Notes: generated by a model from the letters alone, not told the origin. Positions 1 to 8,486 are shown, numbered from the stretch's first letter. The stretch is 64,000 bases of DNA from Rhizomicrobium electricum (GCF_011762045.1 NZ_JAASQS010000001.1:521868-585867); one strand, 5' to 3'. Translations and numbers: made by a program.

Positions 1-392
1 ATCTTCTCGACCAGCTTGGGCCCGTGGATCATCACGATCATCTTCTTAGCCGAGGCCGCCACGATCTTCTCGCGCAAGAGCGCCCCGCCGCCGCCCTTGA
101 TGAGATCAAGGTTGTGGTCGGACTCGTCGGCGCCGTCGACATCGAGGTCGAGGGGAGCCAGATCGTTGAGATTGCCGAGCGCGATCCCCAGGGACCGGGC
201 AAGCTGGGCCGTCCGCTCCGACGTCGGCACACCGATGATGTCCAGCCCGCCGCGCACCCGCGCGCCAAGGAGGTTGATGAAGGCCTCGGAGGTCGAGCCG
301 GACCCCAGCCCCACCTTCATGCCGTTCTGGACATATTCGACCGCGCGCGCGGCCGCTTCATGCTTCAAATGGTCGATATCGTTCGTGCTCAT
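1..392 (-). CDS. rpiA: Ribose-5-phosphate isomerase A, 3' part cut by window edge
   Basis: Interconverts ribose-5-phosphate and ribulose-5-phosphate in the non-oxidative pentose phosphate pathway, in the cytoplasm. The ATG is at 392-390 and 130 residues are readable before the window ends, about 60% of a usual RpiA of roughly 220 residues. The family signatures are present: GLGSGST (28-34) for phosphate binding, DVDGADE (84-90) with the catalytic acidic residues, and KGGGGALLREK (99-109). It diverges from dps, sharing a 181-bp upstream region that carries a candidate iron-control box. Identification is firm; the C-terminus is unseen. Confidence 0.95.
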   Translation of the reverse strand, partial: MSTNDIDHLKHEAAARAVEYVQNGMKVGLGSGSTSEAFINLLGARVRGGLDIIGVPTSERTAQLARSLGIALGNLNDLAPLDLDVDGADESDHNLDLIKGGGGALLREKIVAASAKKMIVMIHGPKLVEK

Positions 393-480
393 GGCGCCGA
401 TATGAAGCCCATCCGGACGGGTTCGTCCAGCCCTCCGAACGGCGGGGCCTGCGGCAGTCTGCGCACTGGGAAATGCCAAG

Positions 481-497
481 ATTTGAATTATTCTAAA
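481..497 (+). promoter_or_regulatory. Candidate Irr iron-control box (ICE) upstream of dps
   Basis: The sequence ATTTGAATTATTCTAAA matches the alphaproteobacterial Irr box TTTAGAA-N3-TTCTAAA at 12 of 14 arm positions; the right arm is perfect. It lies 77 bp before the dps start and about 90 bp before the divergent rpiA start. Irr represses iron-storage genes under iron limitation in several alphaproteobacterial orders, which suits a dps target. Whether this organism encodes Irr cannot be seen here, so assignment to Irr rather than another iron regulator is inference. Confidence 0.5.
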
Positions 498-573
498 TTA
501 TGGAATTGACCTGTCGGAACACCGCAAATCGCGGCATCCTTGGACAGAAGCGCACAAAGGAGGCTTGTCACCC

Positions 574-1059
574 ATGGCCAAAAAAGACGGTCCGGCTATC
601 GATATCGGCATCGAAGAAAAACAGCGCAAGGCAATCGCGGAAGGCCTGTCGGCCCTGCTCGCCGACTCGTACACGCTCTACCTCAAGACCCACAACTATC
701 ACTGGAACGTCACCGGCCCGATGTTCAACACGCTGCATCTGATGTTCGAGACGCAGTACAACGAACTGGCGCTGGCGGTGGACCTGATCGCCGAACGCAT
801 CCGCGCCCTCGGCGTCTACGCGCCCGGCAGCTACAAGGCCTTCGCCAAGCTCTCCTCGATCGAGGAAAGCGAGAAGGTGCCGAGCGCCACCGCCATGATC
901 GCCGACCTCGTCAAAGGCCAGGAGACCGTGGTGCGCACCGCCCGCAAGATCTTCCCGCTGGCCGACAAGGCCGACGACGAAGCCACCTGCGACCTGCTCA
1001 CCCAGCGCATCCAGCTCCATGAAAAGACCGCGTGGATGCTGCGCAGCATGCTGGAATAG
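574..1059 (+). CDS. dps: Dps/ferritin-like DNA-protection protein
   Basis: A 161-residue four-helix Dps-type protein that oxidises Fe(II) at the inter-subunit ferroxidase site and stores it in a 12-mer shell, protecting DNA from Fenton chemistry. The ferroxidase residues lie in the stretch [20 protein letters not shown] (His43, His55, Glu59). I choose the ATG at 574 because AAAGGAGG (556-563) lies 10 nt before it; a TTG three codons upstream would sit directly against that ribosome-binding site. A rho-independent terminator follows at 1086-1119, so the gene is probably monocistronic. The Irr-like box at 481-497 suggests iron-dependent control. Confidence 0.93.
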   Translation: MAKKDGPAIDIGIEEKQRKAIAEGLSALLADSYTLYLKTHNYHWNVTGPMFNTLHLMFETQYNELALAVDLIAERIRALGVYAPGSYKAFAKLSSIEESEKVPSATAMIADLVKGQETVVRTARKIFPLADKADDEATCDLLTQRIQLHEKTAWMLRSMLE

Positions 1060-1085
1060 ACACGCGTAGAATTCCGTTTTTTGCG

Positions 1086-1119
1086 ACGGGGAGCGGCGCG
1101 CCGTCTCCCCGTTTTTTTT
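1086..1119 (+). terminator. Rho-independent terminator after dps
   Basis: Eight-base arms ACGGGGAG (1086-1093) and CTCCCCGT (1105-1112) enclose an 11-nt loop and are followed by eight T residues. The T run is on the plus side only, so it serves dps rather than the leftward gene that ends at 1146. Confidence 0.88.
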
Positions 1120-1145
1120 GCGGATTCGATGCGTACCGCCTGCGC

Positions 1146-1643
1146 TTACCCGGCGACCGGAATGAGCAGGTCGAAGCCGCCGCGGCCGGTGGCAGGGTTG
1201 AAATGCCAGTCGTAGCGCTCGACATATTCGGGAACGCCGGGACCATCGGGCGCCAGTTTTAGCCCCGCCTCGGGGAGCGCCCGCGCAAACACCCGATGCA
1301 GGAAATCGCGAAATTCGGAAATATGGCCGTCGAACGGAAACAGCGCGATCTGCAACGCCGGGATCGTCAGTGACACGAAACCGACCGGCATCTCGGGCGG
1401 TTCCGACGGCGGCGCACCGCAGAAATAGGACATCTCGGTATCGCCGTCGGCCATCCGCATCGCCACGCCATAACGCCAAGCGCTCGGCGTCCAGGGCGGC
1501 GCCACGCGGCGGATCATGTACTCGTCCCATTGCCGGTTGATGTTCTGCACCAAGGCATAGTGTTCGACATCGCGGCGATGCCGGCGCAGCACACCGGTCA
1601 AGGCGAGAGGACCAATCCGTTCGGAACGTGGCAGGCCCGGCAT
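1146..1643 (-). CDS. GyrI-like small-molecule-binding domain protein (copy 1)
   Basis: A 165-residue stand-alone protein resembling the GyrI-like/AraC effector-binding fold (BacI/SOUL-like ligand domains). Motifs shared with the neighbouring paralogue are RYGVAM, SYFCGAP and a C-terminal HFNPATGRGGFDLLIPV, where acidic and aromatic residues typical of the ligand pocket lie. No DNA-binding domain is attached. The ATG at 1643 follows a purine-rich GGGGAAAGG; longer reading frames upstream lack family similarity. It lies 73 bp after copy 2 on the same strand, probably as an operon created by tandem duplication. Ligand and role are unknown. Confidence 0.72.
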   Translation of the reverse strand: MPGLPRSERIGPLALTGVLRRHRRDVEHYALVQNINRQWDEYMIRRVAPPWTPSAWRYGVAMRMADGDTEMSYFCGAPPSEPPEMPVGFVSLTIPALQIALFPFDGHISEFRDFLHRVFARALPEAGLKLAPDGPGVPEYVERYDWHFNPATGRGGFDLLIPVAG

Positions 1644-1716
1644 GGGTGCCTTTCCCCGAAAAAGTGTATCAACGCTGTACCTACTCTTCCGACACTGGCG
1701 CCGCCAGGGCCGATTC

Positions 1717-2223
1717 CTACACTTTGACTGGAACAAGCACCTCGACGCCGCCAAGGCCGGTGGCGGGGTCAAACCGCTCCGTGTACCGCTGAATGAACGC
1801 GGCCGGGCATGTATCTTCGTCGGCCGGTTCGATTTCCGCCATCGGCAGCACTGTGGCGAATATCAATTCGGTGGTGGAGTGCAGCAGCGAAACGTGTTCG
1901 TGATGCTCGAACACCGCCACCGTCAACCGGGGAAGCGCGAGCGCCACCAATTCCGCCGGAACATAGATCAGTCCGTCCACCGGAAAGCCGCAGAAATAGT
2001 CGAACCTGTTCGCGCCTTCGGGCGTGTGCAGCGCGACACCGTAGCCGAGGCGCGGAGGCAAAACCGGAAGCGAACCGGCGACCGCTGCCAATGCGTGCCA
2101 CTGCGCCGATATATCGAGTCCGATTTCCTTCCGGTCGCGGTCGACACGGTGGCTTCTCTGCAGGCCCGCAAGGACCACCGGCCCGAACGGCTCCAGACGC
2201 GGCGGCGCGAAACTGATCCCCAT
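1717..2223 (-). CDS. GyrI-like small-molecule-binding domain protein (copy 2)
   Basis: A 168-residue paralogue of the next gene downstream. Shared blocks are YGVALHTP, FDYFCGFP and the closing RFDPATGLGGVEVLVPVKV. Such single-domain proteins bind cationic or hydrophobic small molecules and sometimes modulate DNA gyrase or drug tolerance, but function cannot be assigned from sequence. The ATG at 2223 is preceded by GGGGGAG. It is the first gene of the presumed two-gene leftward unit, and the 146-bp gap to the lysR gene has no obvious operator. Confidence 0.75.
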   Translation of the reverse strand: MGISFAPPRLEPFGPVVLAGLQRSHRVDRDRKEIGLDISAQWHALAAVAGSLPVLPPRLGYGVALHTPEGANRFDYFCGFPVDGLIYVPAELVALALPRLTVAVFEHHEHVSLLHSTTELIFATVLPMAEIEPADEDTCPAAFIQRYTERFDPATGLGGVEVLVPVKV

Positions 2224-2369
2224 GGCGCTCCCCCGATTCAGCCAGGATCAATAATGTAACCGCGTCAATCCCTGCCAACGTGGCACGTGCGCACGTGATG
2301 GCGAATTTTCAGCGTGAGAATGATTTGCACCATCGCACATCCATCGCAAACCGTAGAACGCTGCGCACG

Positions 2370-3269
2370 CTAATTGGCGAGTTCCCGTCTCGCCGTGGTG
2401 ACGATGTTTTGCGTCAATGCCGATAGACGGTCGCGCGCCAGACGGCTCACCTGCCAATACAAGGGCACATCGAGGGTAAGTCCCGGCACCAATTCCACCA
2501 GTCGGCCCGCTGCAAGATGGTGCTTCACGAGTTGTTCGGGATTCACGCCCCACCCCATGCCGAGCAGGCAGGCCTCGACAAAGCTCTGCGTCGACGGAAG
2601 CCAGTGGGTCGGATAAGCGATGCTCTTTCCGGTGGCTCGCCGGATCCAGTCATGCTGGAGCCGGTCTTTCTGATTGAAAATGAGACCGGATGCATCAGCA
2701 ATCGAAGCGGCGGTGACGCCGTCCGCGAAGTAGCGGGCAACGAACGCAGGGCTCGCGGTGGCGCGATAGCGCAGGCCGCCCAGAGGCGTGACATGGCATC
2801 CCTGGACCGGCTTTTTCAGGGACGTGACGGCGGCAATCACGCGCCCGCGCTGCAGCCATTCCGCTGTGTAATCCTGATCGTCTATCGCAATGTTGAGCAG
2901 ATAGTCCATCTTCTTGGCGAACGGCGACACGGCATCGAGAAACCAAGTGCCGAGACTGTCGGCGTTGGTCGCGATATTCAGCGTCACTCGCTGTGACGGC
3001 GCGTCGGGCGCGACCAGCCCCGGCAATTGGCGCTTGAGCTCCTTCTCCAGCATCCCCACGTGTTCCATGTGGCGGCAGAGCCATTCCCCTTTGGGGGTGG
3101 CCAGGCATGGCGTGCCGCGCGCGATCAGCACGACGCCGAGACGTTCCTCCAGCTGCTTGACGCGCTGCGAGACGGCCGAAGGCGTGACGTTCAGTTCCCG
3201 CGCGGCGGCCTCGAAGCTGCCGGTCTGTACCACCATGGCGACCGCAAGCGCGGCGGGGTAATCCAGCAT
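2370..3269 (-). CDS. argP: LysR-family regulator of the ArgP/LysG type
   Basis: A 299-residue LysR regulator. The N-terminal winged HTH covers about residues 1-60 (SFEAAARELNVTPSAVSQRVKQLEERLG), followed by the co-inducer-binding domain. ArgP/LysG proteins sense basic amino acids and activate the divergently transcribed exporter; that arrangement is present here, with a lysE-family gene starting 100 bp away. The shared region holds two inverted repeats built from ATTAG/CTAAT half-sites, the first of which begins 2 bp upstream of this start codon, which predicts autoregulation. The choice of lysine, arginine or another amino acid as effector is inference. Confidence 0.9.
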   Translation of the reverse strand: MLDYPAALAVAMVVQTGSFEAAARELNVTPSAVSQRVKQLEERLGVVLIARGTPCLATPKGEWLCRHMEHVGMLEKELKRQLPGLVAPDAPSQRVTLNIATNADSLGTWFLDAVSPFAKKMDYLLNIAIDDQDYTAEWLQRGRVIAAVTSLKKPVQGCHVTPLGGLRYRATASPAFVARYFADGVTAASIADASGLIFNQKDRLQHDWIRRATGKSIAYPTHWLPSTQSFVEACLLGMGWGVNPEQLVKHHLAAGRLVELVPGLTLDVPLYWQVSRLARDRLSALTQNIVTTARRELAN

Positions 3270-3270
3270 G

Positions 3271-3287
3271 AATTAGCTCTGCTAATT
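3271..3287. promoter_or_regulatory. ArgP/LysG candidate operator, site 1
   Basis: A perfect inverted repeat AATTAG-N5-CTAATT in the argP-lysE intergenic region, fitting the T-N11-A style of LysR binding sites. It lies next to the argP start codon, a position suited to autoregulation. Confidence 0.6.
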
Positions 3288-3290
3288 TCA

Positions 3291-3316
3291 GATTAGTTTC
3301 TTTAACTATCCTAATC
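3291..3316. promoter_or_regulatory. ArgP/LysG candidate operator, site 2
   Basis: A second perfect inverted repeat, GATTAG-N14-CTAATC, uses the same half-site as site 1 with a wider spacer. It lies closer to the lysE promoter. LysR proteins often contact one tight and one loose site and slide between them on effector binding, which matches this geometry. Confidence 0.5.
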
Positions 3317-3369
3317 CTCCGTGCGCTCGTAGCAAAGACCCATCAGAGGTAATTCCGAGACGGTCTGCG

Positions 3370-3981
3370 ATGAGCTTTTCAGTTTTTCTTGCGGGACTGG
3401 CCATGGGCCTCAGCCTGATCGTCGCCATCGGCGCGCAAAACGCCTTTGTGCTGCGCCAGGGGCTACGCAACGAGCACGTTTTTGCGGTTTGCCTGACGTG
3501 CGCGATGTCCGATCTCGTCCTGATCCTGGTGGGCGTCACCAGCTTCGGGAAAATCGCGGGCTGGCTGCCGTGGGTGAACCCGGTGATGCGCTATGCCGGA
3601 GCGGCCTTTCTGGCTTGGTACGGCGCCAAAAGCCTGATTGCGGCCGTGCGATCGACCGATGCACTGACCGTCGGCAATTCGCCCGAGAAAAAGGGACTCG
3701 GCAAAACGTTGCTGGCCTGCCTGGCCTTCACCTGGCTGAACCCGCACGTCTATCTCGACACCGTCGTCCTGCTCGGCTCGATCTCGACGCAGTTCAAAGG
3801 TCATCAGACGGCGTTCGCAAGCGGCGCCGTGTCGGGATCGTTCCTGTTCTTCTTTGCGCTCGGTTATGGCGCGACTTGGCTGCGGCCGGTTTTTGCCAAA
3901 CCCTCCGCCTGGCGGACCCTGGACGCGATCATCGCCGTCGTCATGGGCGGGATCGCGTTTCAGCTCGTCACGGGCGCGTGA
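3370..3981 (+). CDS. lysE: LysE/ArgO-family basic amino acid exporter
   Basis: A 203-residue inner-membrane exporter of the LysE superfamily with about six hydrophobic segments. The family N-terminus GLAMGLSLIVAIGAQNAFVLRQG and the mid-protein LAFTWLNPHVYLDTVVLLG are diagnostic. It exports lysine, arginine or analogues and is typically induced by the adjacent divergent ArgP/LysG regulator. The ATG at 3370 has only a weak upstream purine tract. Its stop codon abuts the glmS stop codon of the opposite strand with no base between them, so the two transcripts must overlap or end inside each other. Confidence 0.93.
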   Translation: MSFSVFLAGLAMGLSLIVAIGAQNAFVLRQGLRNEHVFAVCLTCAMSDLVLILVGVTSFGKIAGWLPWVNPVMRYAGAAFLAWYGAKSLIAAVRSTDALTVGNSPEKKGLGKTLLACLAFTWLNPHVYLDTVVLLGSISTQFKGHQTAFASGAVSGSFLFFFALGYGATWLRPVFAKPSAWRTLDAIIAVVMGGIAFQLVTGA

Positions 3982-5811
3982 CTACTCCACCGTCACGCTC
4001 TTGGCGAGGTTGCGCGGTTGGTCGACGTCGGTGCCTTTGGCGACCGCGGCGTAATAGGCCAGCGTCTGGACCGGTACGGCGTACAGAAGCGGCGAAATGA
4101 ACGGATCGGCCTCGGGCACTTCCACCGTCTGCCACACCTGCGCACCCGCCGCGGCAATGCCGGCCTTGTCGGAGATCAGGATCACTTTGCCGCCGCGCGC
4201 CATCACTTCCTGCATGTTGGAAACGGTCTTCTCGTAAAGGGCGTCGTGCGGAGCGATGACGATCACCGGCACCTTCTCGTCGATCAGGGCAATGGGGCCA
4301 TGCTTCATCTCGCCAGCGGCATAGCCCTCGGCGTGGATGTAGGAGATTTCCTTGAGCTTCAGTGCACCTTCGAGCGCCAGCGGATAGTTCACGCCGCGGC
4401 CCAGATAGAGCACGTCGCGTGCCTTGGCCACTTCGCCGCCGAGGTGCTCGATCCGCGATTCCTGTTTGAGGAACTCGACAATGTGGCGCGGAGCGCCCAG
4501 CAAAGCCGAGCAAAGCTTGTTCTCGGTGGCGAGATCCATGTGGCCGCGGGCACGAGCCGCGGCTATAGCCAGCGGAGCAAGCGCAGAGAGCTGACAGGTG
4601 AAAGCCTTGGTCGACGCCACACCGATTTCCGGACCGGCGAAGGTCGGCAGCGCGATGTCGGCTTCGCGCGCGATGGTCGATTCCGGAACGTTGACGATGG
4701 CGATGGTGACCTGGCCGTGCGCCTTGGCATCGCGCAGCGCCGCCAGCGTATCGGCCGTTTCGCCCGACTGGCTGATGTAGAGCGCCACGCCGTTTTCGGG
4801 ATAGACCGGCTGGCGATAGCGCAGCTCGGAGGCCACGTCGATCTCGACCGGAAGACGGGCGAGTTGTTCGAACCAGTACTTGCCGACGAGACCGGCATAG
4901 TAGGCCGTGCCGCAGGCCGAGATGGTGAGGCGCATCGCTTCCGCCAGCGCCTTGGCCAGACGCGGCTCGTTGAGACGTACGGTGCGCGCATCGGGATCGA
5001 GATAATGCGCCAGGGTGTGGGCGATCACTTCCGGCTGCTCGTGAATTTCCTTGGCCATGTAGTGGCGGTGGCCCGCCTTATCGACCAGACCGGCGGAAGC
5101 ACTCGTCACCTTGATCTCGCGATTGGCGGGACGATCCTGCACGTCGTAGATCTTCACCTCAGGCCCGCGCACTACCACCACGTCACCATCGTCGAGATAG
5201 GACACGCGGTTGGTGAAGGGCGCCAGCGCGAAGGCATCCGACCCCAAATAGGCTTCGTTCACGCCATAACCGACTGCCAGCGGCGAACCCATGCGGGCGC
5301 CGATCAGAAGGCCCTCTTCGCCCTTGAAGATCATCGCCAGGGCATAAGCACCTTCAAGACGCTTGATCGCGGTCTTGGCCGCCTGCTCGGGCGGAAGGCC
5401 TTCGTCGAGATACTGGCTGATCAGATGGGCGCAGACCTCGCTGTCGGTTTCGGATTCGAACTTGTGGCCCTTAGCGATCAGTTCGGCGCGCAGCTCGCGG
5501 AAATTCTCGATGATGCCGTTGTGAACGATCGCGACCTTGTCGGTGGCGTGCGGATGCGCGTTCAACTCCGACGGCTTGCCGTGCGTGGCCCAGCGGGTGT
5601 GCCCGATGCCGGTATGACCGGGAAGCGGGCGGTCGCGCAGCACCGCATCCAGCGCCGACAGCTTGCCGAGCGCACGACGGCGATCGATCTTGCCTTGCAC
5701 CAAGGTGGCAATGCCGGCGGAGTCATAGCCGCGATACTCGAGGCGCCGCAGCGCGTCGACAATGGCGCCGGCGCAATCCTTGGTTCCCGCGATGCCAACG
5801 ATACCGCACAT
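3982..5811 (-). CDS. glmS: Glutamine--fructose-6-phosphate aminotransferase (isomerizing)
   Basis: A full-length 609-residue enzyme making glucosamine-6-phosphate from fructose-6-phosphate and glutamine, the entry to peptidoglycan and LPS precursors. After Met removal, Cys1 of MCGIVGIAG is the glutaminase nucleophile. Two SIS sugar-isomerase domains follow (about 290-420 and 460-595), and the chain ends in the conserved NLAKSVTVE. AAGGAG precedes the ATG. It is 50 bp downstream of glmU, so both amino-sugar steps are probably co-transcribed. I see no glmS ribozyme, which is expected outside Gram-positive bacteria. Confidence 0.98.
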   Translation of the reverse strand: MCGIVGIAGTKDCAGAIVDALRRLEYRGYDSAGIATLVQGKIDRRRALGKLSALDAVLRDRPLPGHTGIGHTRWATHGKPSELNAHPHATDKVAIVHNGIIENFRELRAELIAKGHKFESETDSEVCAHLISQYLDEGLPPEQAAKTAIKRLEGAYALAMIFKGEEGLLIGARMGSPLAVGYGVNEAYLGSDAFALAPFTNRVSYLDDGDVVVVRGPEVKIYDVQDRPANREIKVTSASAGLVDKAGHRHYMAKEIHEQPEVIAHTLAHYLDPDARTVRLNEPRLAKALAEAMRLTISACGTAYYAGLVGKYWFEQLARLPVEIDVASELRYRQPVYPENGVALYISQSGETADTLAALRDAKAHGQVTIAIVNVPESTIAREADIALPTFAGPEIGVASTKAFTCQLSALAPLAIAAARARGHMDLATENKLCSALLGAPRHIVEFLKQESRIEHLGGEVAKARDVLYLGRGVNYPLALEGALKLKEISYIHAEGYAAGEMKHGPIALIDEKVPVIVIAPHDALYEKTVSNMQEVMARGGKVILISDKAGIAAAGAQVWQTVEVPEADPFISPLLYAVPVQTLAYYAAVAKGTDVDQPRNLAKSVTVE

Positions 5812-5861
5812 AGTCTTCTCCTTCGGATACGCCCCGAACAGATAAATGCAAAATCCGCGCC

Positions 5862-7214
5862 TTAAGGCTTTTTCGCAGCTTTGGCGGCTTTCTCGGCTTT
5901 CTTGACGGCCCGGTACTTCTCGGCCCAGCCCGGTTTTTCAACCTGCGGCGCCCGCGTCACCACCAGCGCATTCGCCGGCACATCCTTGGTGATGACCGAC
6001 CCGGCACCGGTCATGACGCCATCGCCGATCTTCACCGGCGCGACCAGCGCGGTATCGGACCCGATGAAGGCGCCCGCGCCGATATCGGTCTTGTGCTTGA
6101 AGAAGCCGTCGTAATTGCAGGTGATGGTACCGCAGCCGATATTGGCGCCCGCCCCGACCCGTGCGTCGCCGAGATAGGTGAGATGGTTCGCCTTGGCGCC
6201 CTTCTCGATGCGGGTGTTCTTCAACTCGACGAAATTGCCGATGTGAACGTCTTCTTCGACCACCGTGCCGGGGCGCAGGCGCGCATACGGCCCGATGATC
6301 GCACCGGAGCCGACCTCGACGCCTTCGAGATGCGAAAACGCGCGGATGCGGGCGCCGGACCGGACCGTGACGCCGGGCGCAAACACGACATAAGGCTCGA
6401 CGGCGCAATCGGGTTCGAGGACCGTATCGTGGCTGAAATGCACAGTATCCGGCGCAACGAGGCCGACGAAATTCTTCAGCGCGGCGGCGCGCAAGCGGAC
6501 CTGCATCGCTGCCTCGGCCTTGGCGAGTTCGGCGCGGCTGTTGACGCCCATCATCTCGACTTCGTCGGCTTCGATCACGGCACAGCGGACGCCATCGGCC
6601 TTGGCGAGCGAGGGAACGTCGGTGAGATAGTATTCTTTCTGGGCGTTGTTGTTGTCGAGCTTGCCGGCCCAGTAGAAAAACTCCTTGGTCGCCGCAGCGA
6701 GAATGCCGGCGTTGCACAGCGTCTCGGCGCGTTCCTCGGCATTGGCATCCTTGAACTCGACGATGCGATCCAACAGGCGCGCGCGATCCAGGATCATGCG
6801 CCCGTAGGCGCCGGAATCGGCGGGACGGAATCCGATCATCGCCATGCCGGTTTCGGCCTGCGAGGCGAACGAGGCATCGAACGTCGCCGAGGTCACCAGC
6901 GGCATGTCGCCGTAACAGACGATCACCGTGCCGGCGAAATCCTTGAGCAGCGGAGCGGCACACGCCGCGGCATGACCGGTGCCCAATTGCGGGTCCTGGA
7001 TCACGCTCTCCGCGCCCATTTTTTCGGCAAATGCCCGGACCGCATCGCCCGCCTTGTGGGTCACCACCACAATGCGCTCGACGCCTGCCCCCCGCATCGC
7101 CTGGATCACATGCCCCACCATCGGGAGGCCTGCGACCTCGTGCATCACCTTGGGGAGAGCGGACTTCATCCGCGTCCCCATCCCCGCCGCCAAAATTATA
7201 CCTGCACGTGCCAT
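5862..7214 (-). CDS. glmU: Bifunctional GlmU: GlcN-1-P acetyltransferase / UDP-GlcNAc pyrophosphorylase
   Basis: A 450-residue two-domain enzyme producing UDP-GlcNAc. The N-terminal nucleotidyltransferase has LAAGMGTRMKSALPKV near residue 9; the C-terminal left-handed beta-helix acetyltransferase shows hexapeptide repeats (for example GAIIGPYARLRPG and GDARVGAGANIGCGTITCNYDG). I prefer the ATG at 7214 (MARAGIILAAG); an in-frame GTG at 7232 is also possible and neither has a strong ribosome-binding site. The tail is a lysine/alanine-rich stretch (AVKKAEKAAKAAKKP) as in other alphaproteobacterial GlmU. It precedes glmS and diverges from gph. Confidence 0.97.
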   Translation of the reverse strand: MARAGIILAAGMGTRMKSALPKVMHEVAGLPMVGHVIQAMRGAGVERIVVVTHKAGDAVRAFAEKMGAESVIQDPQLGTGHAAACAAPLLKDFAGTVIVCYGDMPLVTSATFDASFASQAETGMAMIGFRPADSGAYGRMILDRARLLDRIVEFKDANAEERAETLCNAGILAAATKEFFYWAGKLDNNNAQKEYYLTDVPSLAKADGVRCAVIEADEVEMMGVNSRAELAKAEAAMQVRLRAAALKNFVGLVAPDTVHFSHDTVLEPDCAVEPYVVFAPGVTVRSGARIRAFSHLEGVEVGSGAIIGPYARLRPGTVVEEDVHIGNFVELKNTRIEKGAKANHLTYLGDARVGAGANIGCGTITCNYDGFFKHKTDIGAGAFIGSDTALVAPVKIGDGVMTGAGSVITKDVPANALVVTRAPQVEKPGWAEKYRAVKKAEKAAKAAKKP

Positions 7215-7348
7215 ACGCGTTGGATAGCCCACCGACAGGTACTCGGTAAAGTGACGAATTACATCACGATATTGCTGCTACAGGCTTGTAATGGCGCGGT
7301 TTCGGACCGAAAAGCGGGCGCTGAATTTTCCCTACCGTATCGGACCGA

Positions 7349-8020
7349 ATGACTTCCGCTCCCGCTTTCCTGTTCGACCTCGACGGCACGCTGGTGGATA
7401 CCGCGCCCGATCTTCTCGCCACCATGAACATGCTGCTGACCCGCGCCGGTCACCCGCCGCTGGGGCCGGAGGTGCTGCGCCGACTGGTAGGCCGCGGCGC
7501 CCGCAATCTGATCGCCGACACCTTCAAGGTCACCGGCGCGCCGCTCGCGCCGGAGGCGATCGAGCCGCTCTACGCCGACTTCCTCAAGGATTACGGAAGC
7601 CATATCGCGGCCGCCAGCCGGCCGTTTCCGGGCGTGGTCGAAACCCTCGACCGGCTGAAGGCGGAGGGCGTCCGTATGGGCGTCCTCACCAACAAGCCGC
7701 ATCCGAACGCGATGCAGCTCCTGACCGAACTCGACCTGACGGGGTACTTCGCGACCATCGTCGGCGGCAGCAAGTATCCCTGGCTGAAGCCCGATCCGCG
7801 CCTGTACGAGCGGGTGCTGGCGGACCTCGGCGGCGGACCGGCCGTCATGGTCGGGGACAGCATTACCGACGTCCAGGCCGCCCGCGCCGGCGGGACCCCG
7901 GTCATCCTGATGAGCTATGGCTACACCCCCGAACCGGCCGCCACCCTAGGCGCCGACCTGGTTCTGGACGATTTCCGCGACGTCCCGGCCGCGGCAAAGC
8001 GGCTGCTGGGGATTTCCTAG
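7349..8020 (+). CDS. gph: HAD-family phosphoglycolate phosphatase
   Basis: A 223-residue HAD hydrolase of the Gph/PGP subfamily. Motif I is FDLDGTLVD (catalytic Asp10 and Asp12), motif II is VLTNKPH, motif III uses the lysine in WLKPDPRLYE, and motif IV is MVGDSITDV. A helical cap lies between motifs I and II. It likely clears 2-phosphoglycolate formed by DNA-end repair or oxygenase side reactions; related HADs acting on other phosphate esters cannot be excluded. It diverges from glmU across 134 bp and is followed by a tRNA-Val on the same strand. Confidence 0.88.
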   Translation: MTSAPAFLFDLDGTLVDTAPDLLATMNMLLTRAGHPPLGPEVLRRLVGRGARNLIADTFKVTGAPLAPEAIEPLYADFLKDYGSHIAAASRPFPGVVETLDRLKAEGVRMGVLTNKPHPNAMQLLTELDLTGYFATIVGGSKYPWLKPDPRLYERVLADLGGGPAVMVGDSITDVQAARAGGTPVILMSYGYTPEPAATLGADLVLDDFRDVPAAAKRLLGIS

Positions 8021-8106
8021 GCAGCGGCTTGCACCGGACGGCGGCGGACGGTATAGCCCACCTCCCCGAGGCGGACGGCCCTGCCGGACACGCCAAAACC
8101 GGATCC

Positions 8107-8181
8107 GGGCGATTAGCTCAGCGGGAGAGCACACCCTTCACACGGGTGGGGTCGTAGGTTCAATCCCTACATCGCCCACCA
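8107..8181 (+). tRNA. tRNA-Val (anticodon CAC)
   Basis: A complete 75-nt cloverleaf: acceptor GGGCGAT/ATCGCCC, D-arm GCTC..GAGC, anticodon stem CACCC/GGGTG around the loop TTCACAC (anticodon CAC), T-arm GTAGG-TTCAATC-CCTAC, discriminator A and an encoded CCA (8179-8181). Confidence 0.97.
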
Positions 8182-8486
8182 TCCCTTGCCCTGTCATGGG
8201 CGGCGGATGGCAGAGCCGGATCCTTTCGCGAACACTACAGCTATCTAGCGCCTCCACGGCGATGGCCGCCGCTGCGGCCAGACAGGCACACGACGTATAC
8301 TGACGATTTCCGCGCGGCACGGAGCCCCGGATACGCCACGCACATCAGCTTGGGCGGGCCGTCTCACGAAAGGGTGATGGAAATCGCGCCGTTTCGGCGC
8401 CTTTCGCGGGCAAAATCGCGGAGCTGTGAACGGCTGGTCAGAAGTAAACGTGGCAAGATTGTGGCGTGCTTCTGGGAGAAAAAGCT
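8182..8486. other. Intergenic stretch without a supported gene
   Basis: About 300 bp between tRNA-Val and the next secreted protein. It contains a short hairpin GCGCCG-TTT-CGGCGC (8386-8400). Short frames crossing it have no start signal or family likeness. The promoter of the gene at 8487 must lie here, but I cannot point to boxes. Confidence 0.6.

Noticed and set aside
4018..5865. 615-residue open frame on the plus strand
   Set aside because: Antisense shadow of glmS; sequence is Arg/Asp/Gly-rich with no domain, and the glmS frame has perfect motifs.
8138..8320. Short minus-strand frame ending in GDVGIEPTTPPV
   Set aside because: This ending is the familiar false peptide read from the antisense strand of a tRNA gene; tRNA-Val lies there.
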